Source: Bacteroidaceae bacterium (GTDB taxonomy: Bacteria > Bacteroidota > Bacteroidia > Bacteroidales > Bacteroidaceae). From it: 47,006 nt of DNA. The notes under the pieces were generated by a model that saw nothing but the letters and a program-made list of their open reading frames with translations, searched no databases and had not been told where the DNA came from. Position numbers and translations under genes: made by a program. Positions 36,345 through 43,806 of the stretch are shown here, piece by piece. The stretch lies in contig CAAGDO010000298.1 of NCBI GenBank assembly GCA_900768625.1, positions 1 to 47,006 on the forward strand. Direction: 5' to 3'. Numbering within the stretch: the stretch's first letter is position 1; the number at the start of each line of letters is the position of its first letter.

Positions 36345-36361
36345 AGCGTGCTCCGCACGCT
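36345..36361. repeat. Palindrome AGCGTGC-TCC-GCACGCT
   Basis: Perfect 7-base arms with a three-base centre. The same design recurs at 38887-38902, 38966-38982 and 44590-44606 with different centres. Confidence 0.6.
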
Positions 36362-36453
36362 GGGCTTTCAATGTTGATTTCCATCCATGAGCAGTCCATG
36401 CCAGTCATGCCGCATGCGGCGTACGCAAGTCGTTTGTTGGGCATAGCTAAGCG

Positions 36454-37206
36454 TCAGATTTCGAAATCATAGGTGATGTCCCATAGTGACAGCGCATTCC
36501 CCGGCATCGATTCACCGGCAGCACAGCGGTCTTTCGCTTGAATCACCCGTGCGAACTCTTCCAGCGAGATGCGTCCTCTGCCCACGTCAACCAGTGTGCC
36601 CACCACCGAACGCACCATGTTGCGGAGGAAACGGTCGGCTGTGATTTCAAATTGCCACAAGTTGCCGTCCACGCTCGTCCATTGTGCTTGGGTCACCTTG
36701 CAGATGTTGGTCTTCACATCCGTGTGGAGTTTGCTGAAACTCGTGAAGTCACGGGTTTCAAGCAGCAGGCGGGCTGCCTGGTTCATCAATTCGAAGTCCA
36801 CGGGGAAGTTGAGTCGTGTGGCATAATAGCGGAGAAACGGGGATTTCTCGCGATACACCCAGTAGCGGTATGTGCGGCTTCGGGCGTCGAATCGGGCATG
36901 GGCATCGTCTGCCACTCTGATGACGCGTTGCACGGCAATGTCACGTGGCAGGATGCGATTGAGCTTGAAAGTCAGATCGGTGGTGTTGAGTTCCTTTTCG
37001 TCTGCTGCATGATGGTCAAAATGGGCCACCATGCAGTGGGCGTTGACTCCTGCATCCGTGCGTCCTGCCCCCACAGTCTGGATGGGGGTGCGCAAGAGGG
37101 TGGTCAGACTCTCGTCGAGTTTCTGTTGGACAGTGACGGCATTGGGTTGGATTTGCCATCCATGGTAGGCCGAACCGTCGAACGACAAGCGGACAAAATA
37201 GCGCAT
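36454..37206 (-). CDS. truA: tRNA pseudouridine(38-40) synthase
   Basis: This 250-residue enzyme converts uridines 38-40 of the tRNA anticodon arm to pseudouridine. The opening RYFVRLSFDGSAYHGWQIQP and catalytic Asp in GAGRTDAGVNA are diagnostic. Later motifs include ARFDARSRTYRYWV, RDFTSFSK and FLRNMVRSVVGTLVDVG. The length is typical. It is read on the minus strand; a strong hairpin at 37360-37389 separates it from the rpsF-rpsR-rplI operon, so it probably has its own promoter, which I could not place. Confidence 0.93.
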   Translation of the reverse strand: MRYFVRLSFDGSAYHGWQIQPNAVTVQQKLDESLTTLLRTPIQTVGAGRTDAGVNAHCMVAHFDHHAADEKELNTTDLTFKLNRILPRDIAVQRVIRVADDAHARFDARSRTYRYWVYREKSPFLRYYATRLNFPVDFELMNQAARLLLETRDFTSFSKLHTDVKTNICKVTQAQWTSVDGNLWQFEITADRFLRNMVRSVVGTLVDVGRGRISLEEFARVIQAKDRCAAGESMPGNALSLWDITYDFEI

Positions 37207-37359
37207 GGGGTGGGATATGGTGTGGTGAATGTATGTGATGTTGTCAGAGTTCTTCTGGCGAAGATTGGATATTTGTCTCTTCTGAATAAGACTTCAGGTG
37301 ACTTCGGTGTGTGCGGTCCGGGAGAGTGGGGGCTGGATGGACCGTGATGAAATGAGAAA

Positions 37360-37389
37360 GGAGCCATCCTTCGCATGAAGGATGACTCC
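37360..37389 (-). terminator. Terminator of the rpsF-rpsR-rplI operon
   Basis: GGAG-C-CATCCTTC at 37360-37372 pairs with GAAGGATG-A-CTCC at 37377-37389 around GCAT. On the minus strand the stem is followed by TTTCTCATTTC, consistent with a terminator after rplI (81 bases past its stop). Confidence 0.7.
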
Positions 37390-37470
37390 AATAAGTATTC
37401 TTATGAGTTTCGTCACGCTTTGCATTCCATAGAAGGAACGAAGCTTGCCGAAATCATGGGATGGCGAAGA

Positions 37471-37920
37471 TTAAGCCTCTTCAGCAACCACCTCGAAGGG
37501 AATCTCAACGGAAACTTCCTTGTGGAGCTTCACAGTTGCAGTGTAGGAACCAACTTCCTTCACGTCCTTCAGAACGATGATCTTGCGGTCAATCTCGAAG
37601 CCGAGCTTAGAGAGAGCTTCAGCAATGTGGAGAGAGTTGACAGAGCCATAGATGGCACCAGTTGCGCTCACCTTGGTGGTGATCTTCAAAGGTTCGATGG
37701 CACCGAGCTTGGCAGCCAGTTCTTCAGCTTCAGCCTTGATCTTGGCGATCTTGTGGGCGCGCTGCTTGAGGTTCTCTGCGAGCACCTTCTTTGCAGACTC
37801 CGAAGCGATGATAGCTTTACCAGTGGGGATAAGGTAGTTACGGCCATAGCCGTCCTTCACAGTTACGATATCGTCCTTATAGCCCAGACCAATAACGTTT
37901 TCTTTCAGAATGATTTCCAT
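37471..37920 (-). CDS. rplI: 50S ribosomal protein L9
   Basis: This 149-residue protein is bL9. The N-terminal RNA-binding domain opens MEIILKENVIGLGYKDDIVTVKDGYGRNYLIP, with the conserved GYGRNYLIP core. A long connecting helix (about 40-76) and a C-terminal domain (KISTKVSATGAIYGSVNS-like and DRKIIVLKDVKEVG) follow. It binds the base of the L1 stalk and influences reading-frame fidelity. It is the last gene of the rpsF-rpsR-rplI set, 23 bases after rpsR. Confidence 0.96.
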   Translation of the reverse strand: MEIILKENVIGLGYKDDIVTVKDGYGRNYLIPTGKAIIASESAKKVLAENLKQRAHKIAKIKAEAEELAAKLGAIEPLKITTKVSATGAIYGSVNSLHIAEALSKLGFEIDRKIIVLKDVKEVGSYTATVKLHKEVSVEIPFEVVAEEA

Positions 37921-37943
37921 ATATCTTATACCTCCTCTGTTAA

Positions 37944-38213
37944 TTATTTCATCAAATCGGTTACGAAGGGAAGAAGAGCCAAGTGGCGTGCACGCTTCAC
38001 AGCCTGAGCCACACGACGCTGGTACTTCAATGAAGTGCCGGTGATACGACGGGGAAGGATACGACCCTGCTCGTTCAAGAACTTCTTGAGGAATTCAGGA
38101 TCCTTGTAGTCGATATACTTGATACCGCTCTTCTTGAAACGGCAATACTTCTTTTTCTTCACGTCCACTGAAAGCGGGGTGAGGTAACGGATTTCAGATT
38201 GTGCTTGTGCCAT
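37944..38213 (-). CDS. rpsR: 30S ribosomal protein S18
   Basis: This 89-residue protein is bS18, which binds 16S rRNA together with S6. The conserved YCRFKKSGIKYIDYKDPEFL and RILPRRITGTSLKYQRRV are unmistakable. The start at 38213 (MAQAQSEIRYLTPL) fits the family; a longer frame reaches into rpsF and is rejected. Only four bases separate it from the rpsF stop. Confidence 0.96.
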   Translation of the reverse strand: MAQAQSEIRYLTPLSVDVKKKKYCRFKKSGIKYIDYKDPEFLKKFLNEQGRILPRRITGTSLKYQRRVAQAVKRARHLALLPFVTDLMK

Positions 38214-38217
38214 GTTT

Positions 38218-38562
38218 TTAGTCCTCCTTTTTGTTAAACTTGTTGCGACGCTTAGCAGCATACTCTGCAGCGTACTTCTCCATCTTCACGGTGAGGTAGC
38301 GGATCACGCGCTCATCACGACGGAAGGCGAGTTCGAGCTTTGCCACAACTTCGGGCTCTGCCTTGAACTCAACGAGCTCATAAAAGCCGGTGGACTTTTT
38401 CTGAATGGGATAAGCCATAGTCTTGAGGCCCCACTCTTCTTCATTGATAATCTCAGCACCAGCGGCAGTGAGAATACCTTTGAACTTTTCGACCGTTTCC
38501 TTCATCTGTTGGTCAGACAAAACGGGAGTCATAATGAAAACGGTCTCGTACTGATTCATCAT
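38218..38562 (-). CDS. rpsF: 30S ribosomal protein S6
   Basis: This 114-residue protein is bS6, the S18 partner on the small-subunit platform. The chain opens MNQYETVFIMTPVLSDQQM and keeps the KMAYPIQKKSTGFYELVEF-type core and the conserved FRRDERVIRYLTVKM. The C-terminus is basic. It leads the rpsF-rpsR-rplI operon, whose promoter (38606-38636) is a perfect consensus match. S6/S18 bind their own mRNA leader in many bacteria; I did not find a clear such hairpin in the 43-base leader. Confidence 0.95.
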   Translation of the reverse strand: MMNQYETVFIMTPVLSDQQMKETVEKFKGILTAAGAEIINEEEWGLKTMAYPIQKKSTGFYELVEFKAEPEVVAKLELAFRRDERVIRYLTVKMEKYAAEYAAKRRNKFNKKED

Positions 38563-38605
38563 AATACTTAGAATGAATTAATATGTGAGTTGCAAAATTG
38601 CGGTG

Positions 38606-38636
38606 CAAAATTAGGCATTATTTTTTTCATGGCAAA
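38606..38636 (-). promoter_or_regulatory. Consensus promoter of the rpsF operon
   Basis: On the minus strand TTTG (38636-38633), 19 bases, TAATTTTG (38613-38606): an exact match to TTTG-N19-TAnnTTTG, 44 bases upstream of rpsF. Confidence 0.75.
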
Positions 38637-38798
38637 GGTTTCTTCCTATATTTTTCTTCTATTTCAGCTGTTTGGCTGTCAGGGACGGGCTTTCCCTGTC
38701 GCAACGGAGGAGTTTATATCATATGATTGCTGCCCGATAAAATCTTAGGAAGCTGAATTCCTGTGCTTGCAGTTCCTTATTTACGCTTTGTGCGGTTT

Positions 38799-38953
38799 TT
38801 CAACGTTAATGTCCGCCAAAGCCTTTAATGGTCATTGGCTTTTTCTTCGTATGCTATGCCCTAATGGGCTTTGATGGTTTGGCCAAAGCGTGCTACGCAC
38901 GCACCGTACAAATACGGATGGGCATTAATGACTTTGGCGGCCATTAACGTGAA
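38799..38953. repeat. 155-bp element with ~31-bp imperfect terminal inverted repeats
   Basis: The left arm (38799-38830; AACGTTAATGTCCGCCAAAG and onward) is an imperfect reverse complement of the right arm (38922-38953; CTTTGGCGGCCATTAACGT). The shared core is TTAATG-G/T-CCGCCAAAG, then T-rich TTAATG. The interior holds one AGCGTGC palindrome and is not coding. It has MITE-like structure, but no target duplication or transposase is evident. Confidence 0.55.
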
Positions 38954-39141
38954 AAGACCAGCACCAGCGTGCAGCGCACGCTAATGAAGAGCCGTTAAGC
39001 TGAGAATCGAAATCATTCTAAAGGCCTCTCCGATAAGAACGATCTTGCCGATGCGTCGTCTTCCTTGAACAACGCACCTGAAACAAGACGAATGACATCA
39101 CACATCGTCTTGGGTAGAGAACGCTCCAGACGTCCGATAAT

Positions 39142-39220
39142 AAGGAAAGTGTGGTTTTTGACCCTTGAACTTATAGGAAAAGTGTGGTTTCCATAGGTCT
39201 ATTACATAGGAAAAGTGTAT
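39142..39220 (+). repeat. Three spaced copies of AGGAAAAGTGT
   Basis: Related units at about 39142, 39176 and 39208 (AAGGAAAGTGTGGTTT, ATAGGAAAAGTGTGGTTT, ATAGGAAAAGTGTATTTT) are spaced about 33 bases. The part from GTTTTTGACCCTTGAA on resembles the interior of the element at 43.2 kb. This may be a decayed copy of that element or a set of binding sites. Confidence 0.4.
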
Positions 39221-39379
39221 TTTCTCTGTTTAGAATGGTCAAAAAAGAATACCCAATCCATACATTCTCAGGATTAAACAGGATTCCGTTTCTAGATAGT
39301 TCATCCTGTTCGGATAGTCACGGAGAGCGCATCTATGAAAATAACATAGAAAAGTAAGGAATGATTTCGGAATTTGTCG

Positions 39380-39387
39380 TATATTTG
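39380..39387 (+). promoter_or_regulatory. -7 box for the unknown-gene cluster
   Basis: TATATTTG fits TAnnTTTG and lies 27 bases before the ATG at 39414. No TTTG at the -33 distance. Confidence 0.4.
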
Positions 39388-39413
39388 CTGTCAGCGATTC
39401 CTGCAATCGATTA

Positions 39414-40010
39414 ATGGGAAAAGAAAGGCAAAAGTTTCATGTTAGAATAACGAATAAGAAGATGAGTCAGTTTAAAGTACATGTTCAGCATATCACATAT
39501 GGTTGGTGTGGCATTGAAATATCTATCAATGGCAAACGAATCATATGCGAAGCTGGATATTTGGGATCCAATCCAATTGCCTCTTTGATATCTGCCTGCT
39601 TGGAATTATCAGTCACCGAAATCGAAGGAGGAGAAAATGAAGAATATATATCCAAATCGAGAATAGTTTGGGAAGAAGAGCCGGGGACCATGAGTCTGGA
39701 TCTGAAATTATCCAGAAGCAATCAGGTATCCATCGACATACAGGAACGGGATGATGATGAAAACATCCTTGAAGAATGGCATGAAGGCGTACCCTTTGAC
39801 GATTTCAAACAAGCCATTGTTTCTGAAGGCTTCCGAGTGCTGAACACATTCGGACTCTATGGCTATTATGTAGCATGGTTAGACCGTCAAGAGTTTCCAT
39901 TGTCGCAATTGCTCCGTCTCACGGATAAACTCAAGTTGACATGGAATGGTGACAATTGTTCGACAGATTTAGCGAAGGAAATGGAATGCCTTTCTGCTTT
40001 TGTGGAGTAA
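39414..40010 (+). CDS. Unknown protein, first of a four-gene cluster
   Basis: I do not recognise this 198-residue protein. It has no signal peptide and no membrane helix. It seems to be mostly beta-strand in its first half (GIEISINGKRIICEAGYLG, then an acidic stretch), with a helical C-terminus (PLSQLLRLTDKLKLTW). The pattern of a short glycine-turn strand, a helix such as SLISACLELS, and a run of acidic residues is shared with segments of the next two genes, suggesting a common domain. The start may be 39414 or the Met at 39462 (MSQFKVHVQ). Codon use is AT-richer than in the housekeeping genes, consistent with an accessory gene. Confidence 0.65.
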   Translation: MGKERQKFHVRITNKKMSQFKVHVQHITYGWCGIEISINGKRIICEAGYLGSNPIASLISACLELSVTEIEGGENEEYISKSRIVWEEEPGTMSLDLKLSRSNQVSIDIQERDDDENILEEWHEGVPFDDFKQAIVSEGFRVLNTFGLYGYYVAWLDRQEFPLSQLLRLTDKLKLTWNGDNCSTDLAKEMECLSAFVE

Positions 40011-40144
40011 CTTGAAATTTAAGAAGAGACATTTTCTGATTGATGGCGCAACGGACCGAACATTTTTGGGATACCTCGTTACCCTCAAAGATGCAGTAGC
40101 AAAACCCTTGGAAAATACCGCCGCCTATAAATAATCGTATAGTT

Positions 40145-41389
40145 ATGAACAAAAAGCCATATATTTGCATATCGCCAGATATAGATGTCCTGTATCAAGA
40201 TAGCGAAGGTTGCTGTACAAGTGCATATGGTGACATGATAAGCGAAGAACGTCCTTCCTTAGGCCCTCGTTTCAGTATTGTCGTGCCAGGCATAGAGGAA
40301 TGGGTAAAACGTTACGAGATGGCGACAGACTTTGCGGAAACAGAAACTGATCCAGCCTTTGATTGGGCAACGTGGCATTACGAAGGATTATGTTTTGCTA
40401 AAGCCATTTGGGAGCAATTGCCAAGATGCTACACGTTGTACTATGACCCTCCTTTTGAAGACCGTAGTGGTACCATCGGCAAAGTTGTGATCGATGAGAA
40501 TGTCAATCGTCTCATAGAGCTTTTGCATCCGTTAGCCAGCAGAACTGAAACTCCGCTTTCAACTAAGGACAATATTGTCTATAAGTTCGATCGAAAAGAA
40601 AATGGTCTGCAGACCACATTGCGTATCAATGAATTGGTCTTTGATTTGACCCTTCCCTATAGTTGTATGACAAACTTGAAGCATTGGTTGAAAGGCATTA
40701 TTGATGCGAAGGATGAAGTGTGCACTCTTCAGATAGGACACCATGATTTTCATTATGCTCATCAGACCGTCGGCTCGCATCCTGAAATGGGGCAATTCTG
40801 GATTTCCAACAGCTATCCCTATCATGATGTGTTCTGTGCTTATGTGAACACTAAGGAATTTGTGAAAGTTCTTTATTTATCTCTGATGACCGAACTCGGT
40901 TTTTGCTTGTATGTTGACATTGACGATTACCCTGAAGAAAAAGAACGAAATGACATATGGAAGCCGTATAATGATCTTAAATCCAAAAAGATAGAGGCTT
41001 ACATAAGTGGACAGACAGTTCATGACGATGGCATACAATCCTATGTGAATGAAACCTTTGTGCTATTCCCTGAATGGGGAGGTTGCATATTTTGGGATAC
41101 TATGGGGGTTGGTTCTGGTGAATACGACAGTTTATATTTGGATTTCGGAGATTTTGAGTTGAATGTGCCAGGTCTTCAAAAGTGGGGTGACTTCTATGAC
41201 AACCATGATGATAGCCAAACCTATGAGCAATGGTGGCAAGAAGGTTGGGAATTGGCAAAGGAAATCCGAAAACAACTGCCTGATAACATTGACCTCTATT
41301 ATATGTGCTTCGATCCTAAGAACCCAGACAAGGCAATATCTTACCATAGTGGTCTTCCAAGGATTATCGTGCCGCATGAACAAGTTTGA
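40145..41389 (+). CDS. Unknown protein with duplicated N- and C-terminal domains
   Basis: I do not recognise this 414-residue soluble protein. Its two ends are related: residues about 48-104 (VPGIEEWVKRY, then WHYEGLCFAKAIWEQLP, then YYDPPFED) align with about 341-391 (VPGLQKWGDFY, WWQEGWELAKEIRKQLP, YYMCFDPKNPD). Between them (about 147-290) lies a domain with LRINELVFDLTLPYS, a helix NLKHWLKGIID, and KSKKIEAYISG, which resembles the C-terminal part of the next gene. The protein is therefore an A-B-A' arrangement. Small acidic families of this general look are often immunity proteins, but nothing here proves that. It lies 134 bases after the previous gene. Confidence 0.7.
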   Translation: MNKKPYICISPDIDVLYQDSEGCCTSAYGDMISEERPSLGPRFSIVVPGIEEWVKRYEMATDFAETETDPAFDWATWHYEGLCFAKAIWEQLPRCYTLYYDPPFEDRSGTIGKVVIDENVNRLIELLHPLASRTETPLSTKDNIVYKFDRKENGLQTTLRINELVFDLTLPYSCMTNLKHWLKGIIDAKDEVCTLQIGHHDFHYAHQTVGSHPEMGQFWISNSYPYHDVFCAYVNTKEFVKVLYLSLMTELGFCLYVDIDDYPEEKERNDIWKPYNDLKSKKIEAYISGQTVHDDGIQSYVNETFVLFPEWGGCIFWDTMGVGSGEYDSLYLDFGDFELNVPGLQKWGDFYDNHDDSQTYEQWWQEGWELAKEIRKQLPDNIDLYYMCFDPKNPDKAISYHSGLPRIIVPHEQV

Positions 41390-41479
41390 AAATAGAATCT
41401 CACATAGTCTATGCTATTGTCATTACAGTTAAAAAAGAAGCTCCTAGTCCTATAACGAGAAGCAGAGAAGGTTTTCTAT

Positions 41480-42577
41480 ATGAGAATAGTTGACAATGAT
41501 TTTGAAACAATAAAACAGAAAGAACATATGATGGACTTAGAATCAGATAATGTTATGAATTCTAGAGAACAGTTTGAGTTCAAGGTTTCTGGTGAATACG
41601 AGGAACCTGCAATCTGGTTTAAACTACGTGAAAAGGAAGTGATGTTTTTTCCATTGCCTCTTTTTGAATCCTTATGCGAGTGCGATAAAACGCGTTATAT
41701 AAGCCCAGGGATAAATGCACGTTTCCAAATATTCCCGGATGATGTATCTGCATATTATCGTGATGACACATGTGGTTATTATCGCATAGAATATGAACGG
41801 GATGTATATATCGATTCAGCCATACGTGCCCTGACAGCACTGTGTCAGCACATCATTGAAGGGAATGGAACACCCTATACCTCCTTCACCTCCAAAACGG
41901 CCAAACAGATGTTGGTGGAACTACAGCAAATCAGTATTCCCACGAAATACTATATGATTTCCTATGATGAGATTAAACTTGAGGATTTCAGCTTTCGATT
42001 TTTGGAACCTTATAACTGTGACACTGCTTATGAAATTAAGATAGGCAATAGAAAATATGTCTCACACATATCAGATTGGACAACCAGTTTCAACCTTCTA
42101 CGGAATGAGATTGAAACATTCATATATGTTCACGAGAGTGAAGGTGAAGGTAATGATATCAATCTGTTCTACGAAGATTCACCGACTATCCTCAGACTCA
42201 AAATGAGAAATCTGTTTCGGAATTCTAGATCTTTCAAAAGTGCCTTGTTCGTTTCAGTAATCCCCGACGAGTTTAATAAGGTCCCCACCTTATTCGCATG
42301 GTGTAAGCCCAAACAATTGGTATGCTCATTCTATTTGGGACTATTGGAGTTGTTCACTCTGGAAACAGATTATTTTGACGATGGATTTTATGGAGATATG
42401 GATAATTTTCGAGTCAAATCCTATAACCAACTCCAATCAAATGTTATCGAAGATTATATAAAAGGCAAGAAAGAAGAAGCCTGTCATTCTTCTCGCAACA
42501 GAGTGGTATGTTCTGTAGAGGAGATGCTCGAAGACTACAATAAATTAAAGTATTCACTCAATCAACTATCGTTATGA
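41480..42577 (+). CDS. Unknown protein sharing a domain with its upstream neighbour
   Basis: I do not recognise this 365-residue soluble protein. The C-terminal half (about 185-335) follows the same pattern as the middle of the preceding protein: a strand pair YEIKIGNRKYVSHIS, a helix NLLRNEIETFIYV, an acidic stretch, then CSFYLGLLELF and QSNVIEDYIKGKK, the last matching KSKKIEAYISG. The N-terminal half looks like a diverged copy with PLPLFESLCECD and a helix SAIRALTALCQHIIEG. The true start may be one of several nearby Met codons in the first 26 residues. Its stop overlaps the next start by four bases. Confidence 0.7.
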   Translation: MRIVDNDFETIKQKEHMMDLESDNVMNSREQFEFKVSGEYEEPAIWFKLREKEVMFFPLPLFESLCECDKTRYISPGINARFQIFPDDVSAYYRDDTCGYYRIEYERDVYIDSAIRALTALCQHIIEGNGTPYTSFTSKTAKQMLVELQQISIPTKYYMISYDEIKLEDFSFRFLEPYNCDTAYEIKIGNRKYVSHISDWTTSFNLLRNEIETFIYVHESEGEGNDINLFYEDSPTILRLKMRNLFRNSRSFKSALFVSVIPDEFNKVPTLFAWCKPKQLVCSFYLGLLELFTLETDYFDDGFYGDMDNFRVKSYNQLQSNVIEDYIKGKKEEACHSSRNRVVCSVEEMLEDYNKLKYSLNQLSL

Positions 42578-43125
42578 CAACAGGAGATTGTTTCATTTTA
42601 ATTGGCCCAAGTAAAGAAGAGCCAATGACCATATACAAGATTGCAGGTGTTCGAGCAGATAAAATCGACGCCTTAAGCATTCTTATAAGGAAAGGACAAA
42701 TCATGGGATTTGATTTTCCCAGTGAGTATGAAAATGATATCCCAGAAGAAGCGATACAACTTCCCCGTGACACTTATGCTAAAATCAAGCAGCAGATGGA
42801 AGGCTTTTCAGCTCAGTCTCACAAATATATTCGTGCGAATCTGGTCGATGGTGACGTAGAACTAGAAATCGGAAAACGCTACTATGATCGTTATATCAAC
42901 ACGATCACTAAAATAGAAGGAGAGAAAGTCTATTATAATGTGTTCAGAATCGAGCCCGAAAACATATCTCCATGTTGGACTGGTAGTGAAAGAATAGATG
43001 GGATAAAAGAACGTTGTCGGCCTGTTACAGATGAGCTATATAAAGAGTTGCTGAAGCATTACAAACTGTTCGTAGCTCAGCTCCAGGAACAACTCTACAC
43101 TCTTGCGCATAAAACGTTTCTTTGA
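42574..43125 (+). CDS. Unknown protein, last of the four-gene cluster
   Basis: I do not recognise this 183-residue soluble protein. It opens MTTGDCFILIGPSKEEPMTI, a beta-rich start, and has a middle PRDTYAKIKQQMEGF helix, a two-strand part (VELEIGKRYYDRYINTI), and a C-terminal amphipathic helix (ELYKELLKHYKLFVAQLQEQL). It is translationally coupled to the previous gene through an ATGA overlap, which ties it to that protein's function. No catalytic motif is obvious. It is followed by a GAAGTCGTC-type element that begins 12 bases after its stop. Confidence 0.7.
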   Translation: MTTGDCFILIGPSKEEPMTIYKIAGVRADKIDALSILIRKGQIMGFDFPSEYENDIPEEAIQLPRDTYAKIKQQMEGFSAQSHKYIRANLVDGDVELEIGKRYYDRYINTITKIEGEKVYYNVFRIEPENISPCWTGSERIDGIKERCRPVTDELYKELLKHYKLFVAQLQEQLYTLAHKTFL

Positions 43126-43136
43126 ACCACTAGATC

Positions 43137-43320
43137 GAAGTCGTCCGAACATTTGTGAAATTCAAGATTTTCCTATGTTTTTGAACCTTGAAGAGGAAGT
43201 GTAGCCAGTTTCTACATAACCGGTGAAAGATCAGACAACGGCCAAGAAGAAAGGTGGAGATGGAATGTAGAAGAACTCACACTCCAAATCAAATCTTCGT
43301 CAGAAAAGTTTGACGACTTC
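43137..43320. mobile_element. MITE-like element, second copy (inverted)
   Basis: GAAGTCGTCCGAA at 43137-43149 and TTTGACGACTTC at 43309-43320 form inverted ends of a 184-bp segment. Read on the minus strand the interior keeps ACACTTCCTCTTCAAG and GGCCGTT in the same order as the copy at 20613-20770. It sits between the unknown cluster and the kinase gene and has no coding capacity. Confidence 0.6.
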
Positions 43321-43365
43321 ATAATCACGCAGCCCATGCAGTTACCCTTTCAGATAAATGACACC

Positions 43366-43803
43366 ATGCAGATGATCATCTTCATCGGCATTCAGGCCAG
43401 TGGAAAGAGCACGTTCTTCAGGAGCATGCTGGCAAACCACGGACTCGTACATATCAATCTCGACACACTTCATCGACGTCATAAAGAATCCCTGGCGATT
43501 AGGGATTGTCTCGACCGTAGGAAGTCATTTGTGGTGGATAACACGAATCCGCAAATCATCGACCGACAGCGCTACATCCCCCTAGCCAAGGCACATGGCT
43601 ATGAAGTCATAGGAATCTTTTTCCAAAGCAGAGTAGGGGATTGCATAGAGCGGAATGAACAGCGTCAACATCGTGTACCACGTATTGCCATACCCTGCAC
43701 ATCGAACAAACTGCAAATACCTTCCTATGACGAAGGATTTGACCAACTCTATTTTGTGAGAATCGTTGACAAAAGTTTTGAAATAACCAAATGGAAAGAA
43801 TAG
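43366..43803 (+). CDS. P-loop polynucleotide kinase-like protein (PNKP kinase fold)
   Basis: This 145-residue protein is a P-loop kinase resembling the kinase domain of eukaryotic PNKP and phage polynucleotide kinases. Walker A is GIQASGKST (residues 8-16), followed by a substrate-side Asp in HINLDTLHRRHK, the family-like VVDNTNPQIIDRQRY, and a lid with RNEQRQHRVPRIAI. The C-terminal SYDEGFDQLYFVRI also matches the PNKP pattern. It would phosphorylate a 5' end of RNA or DNA. I start at 43366 (MQMIIFIG), but 43336 or 43372 is possible. It is three bases upstream of the Thg1-like gene, a strong sign of a joint function. Confidence 0.82.
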   Translation: MQMIIFIGIQASGKSTFFRSMLANHGLVHINLDTLHRRHKESLAIRDCLDRRKSFVVDNTNPQIIDRQRYIPLAKAHGYEVIGIFFQSRVGDCIERNEQRQHRVPRIAIPCTSNKLQIPSYDEGFDQLYFVRIVDKSFEITKWKE

Positions 43804-43806
43804 CTT

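Larger units (their letters stand above)
38563..39413. other. 851-base intergenic region: ribosomal promoter, inverted-repeat element, tandem repeats
   Basis: No gene is seen. Contents: the rpsF promoter (38606-38636); an inverted-repeat element (38799-38953); two AGCGTGC palindromes (38887-38902, 38966-38982); three spaced AGGAAA(A)GTGT repeats (39142-39220); and a TATATTTG -7 box (39380-39387) for the next gene. Confidence 0.6.
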
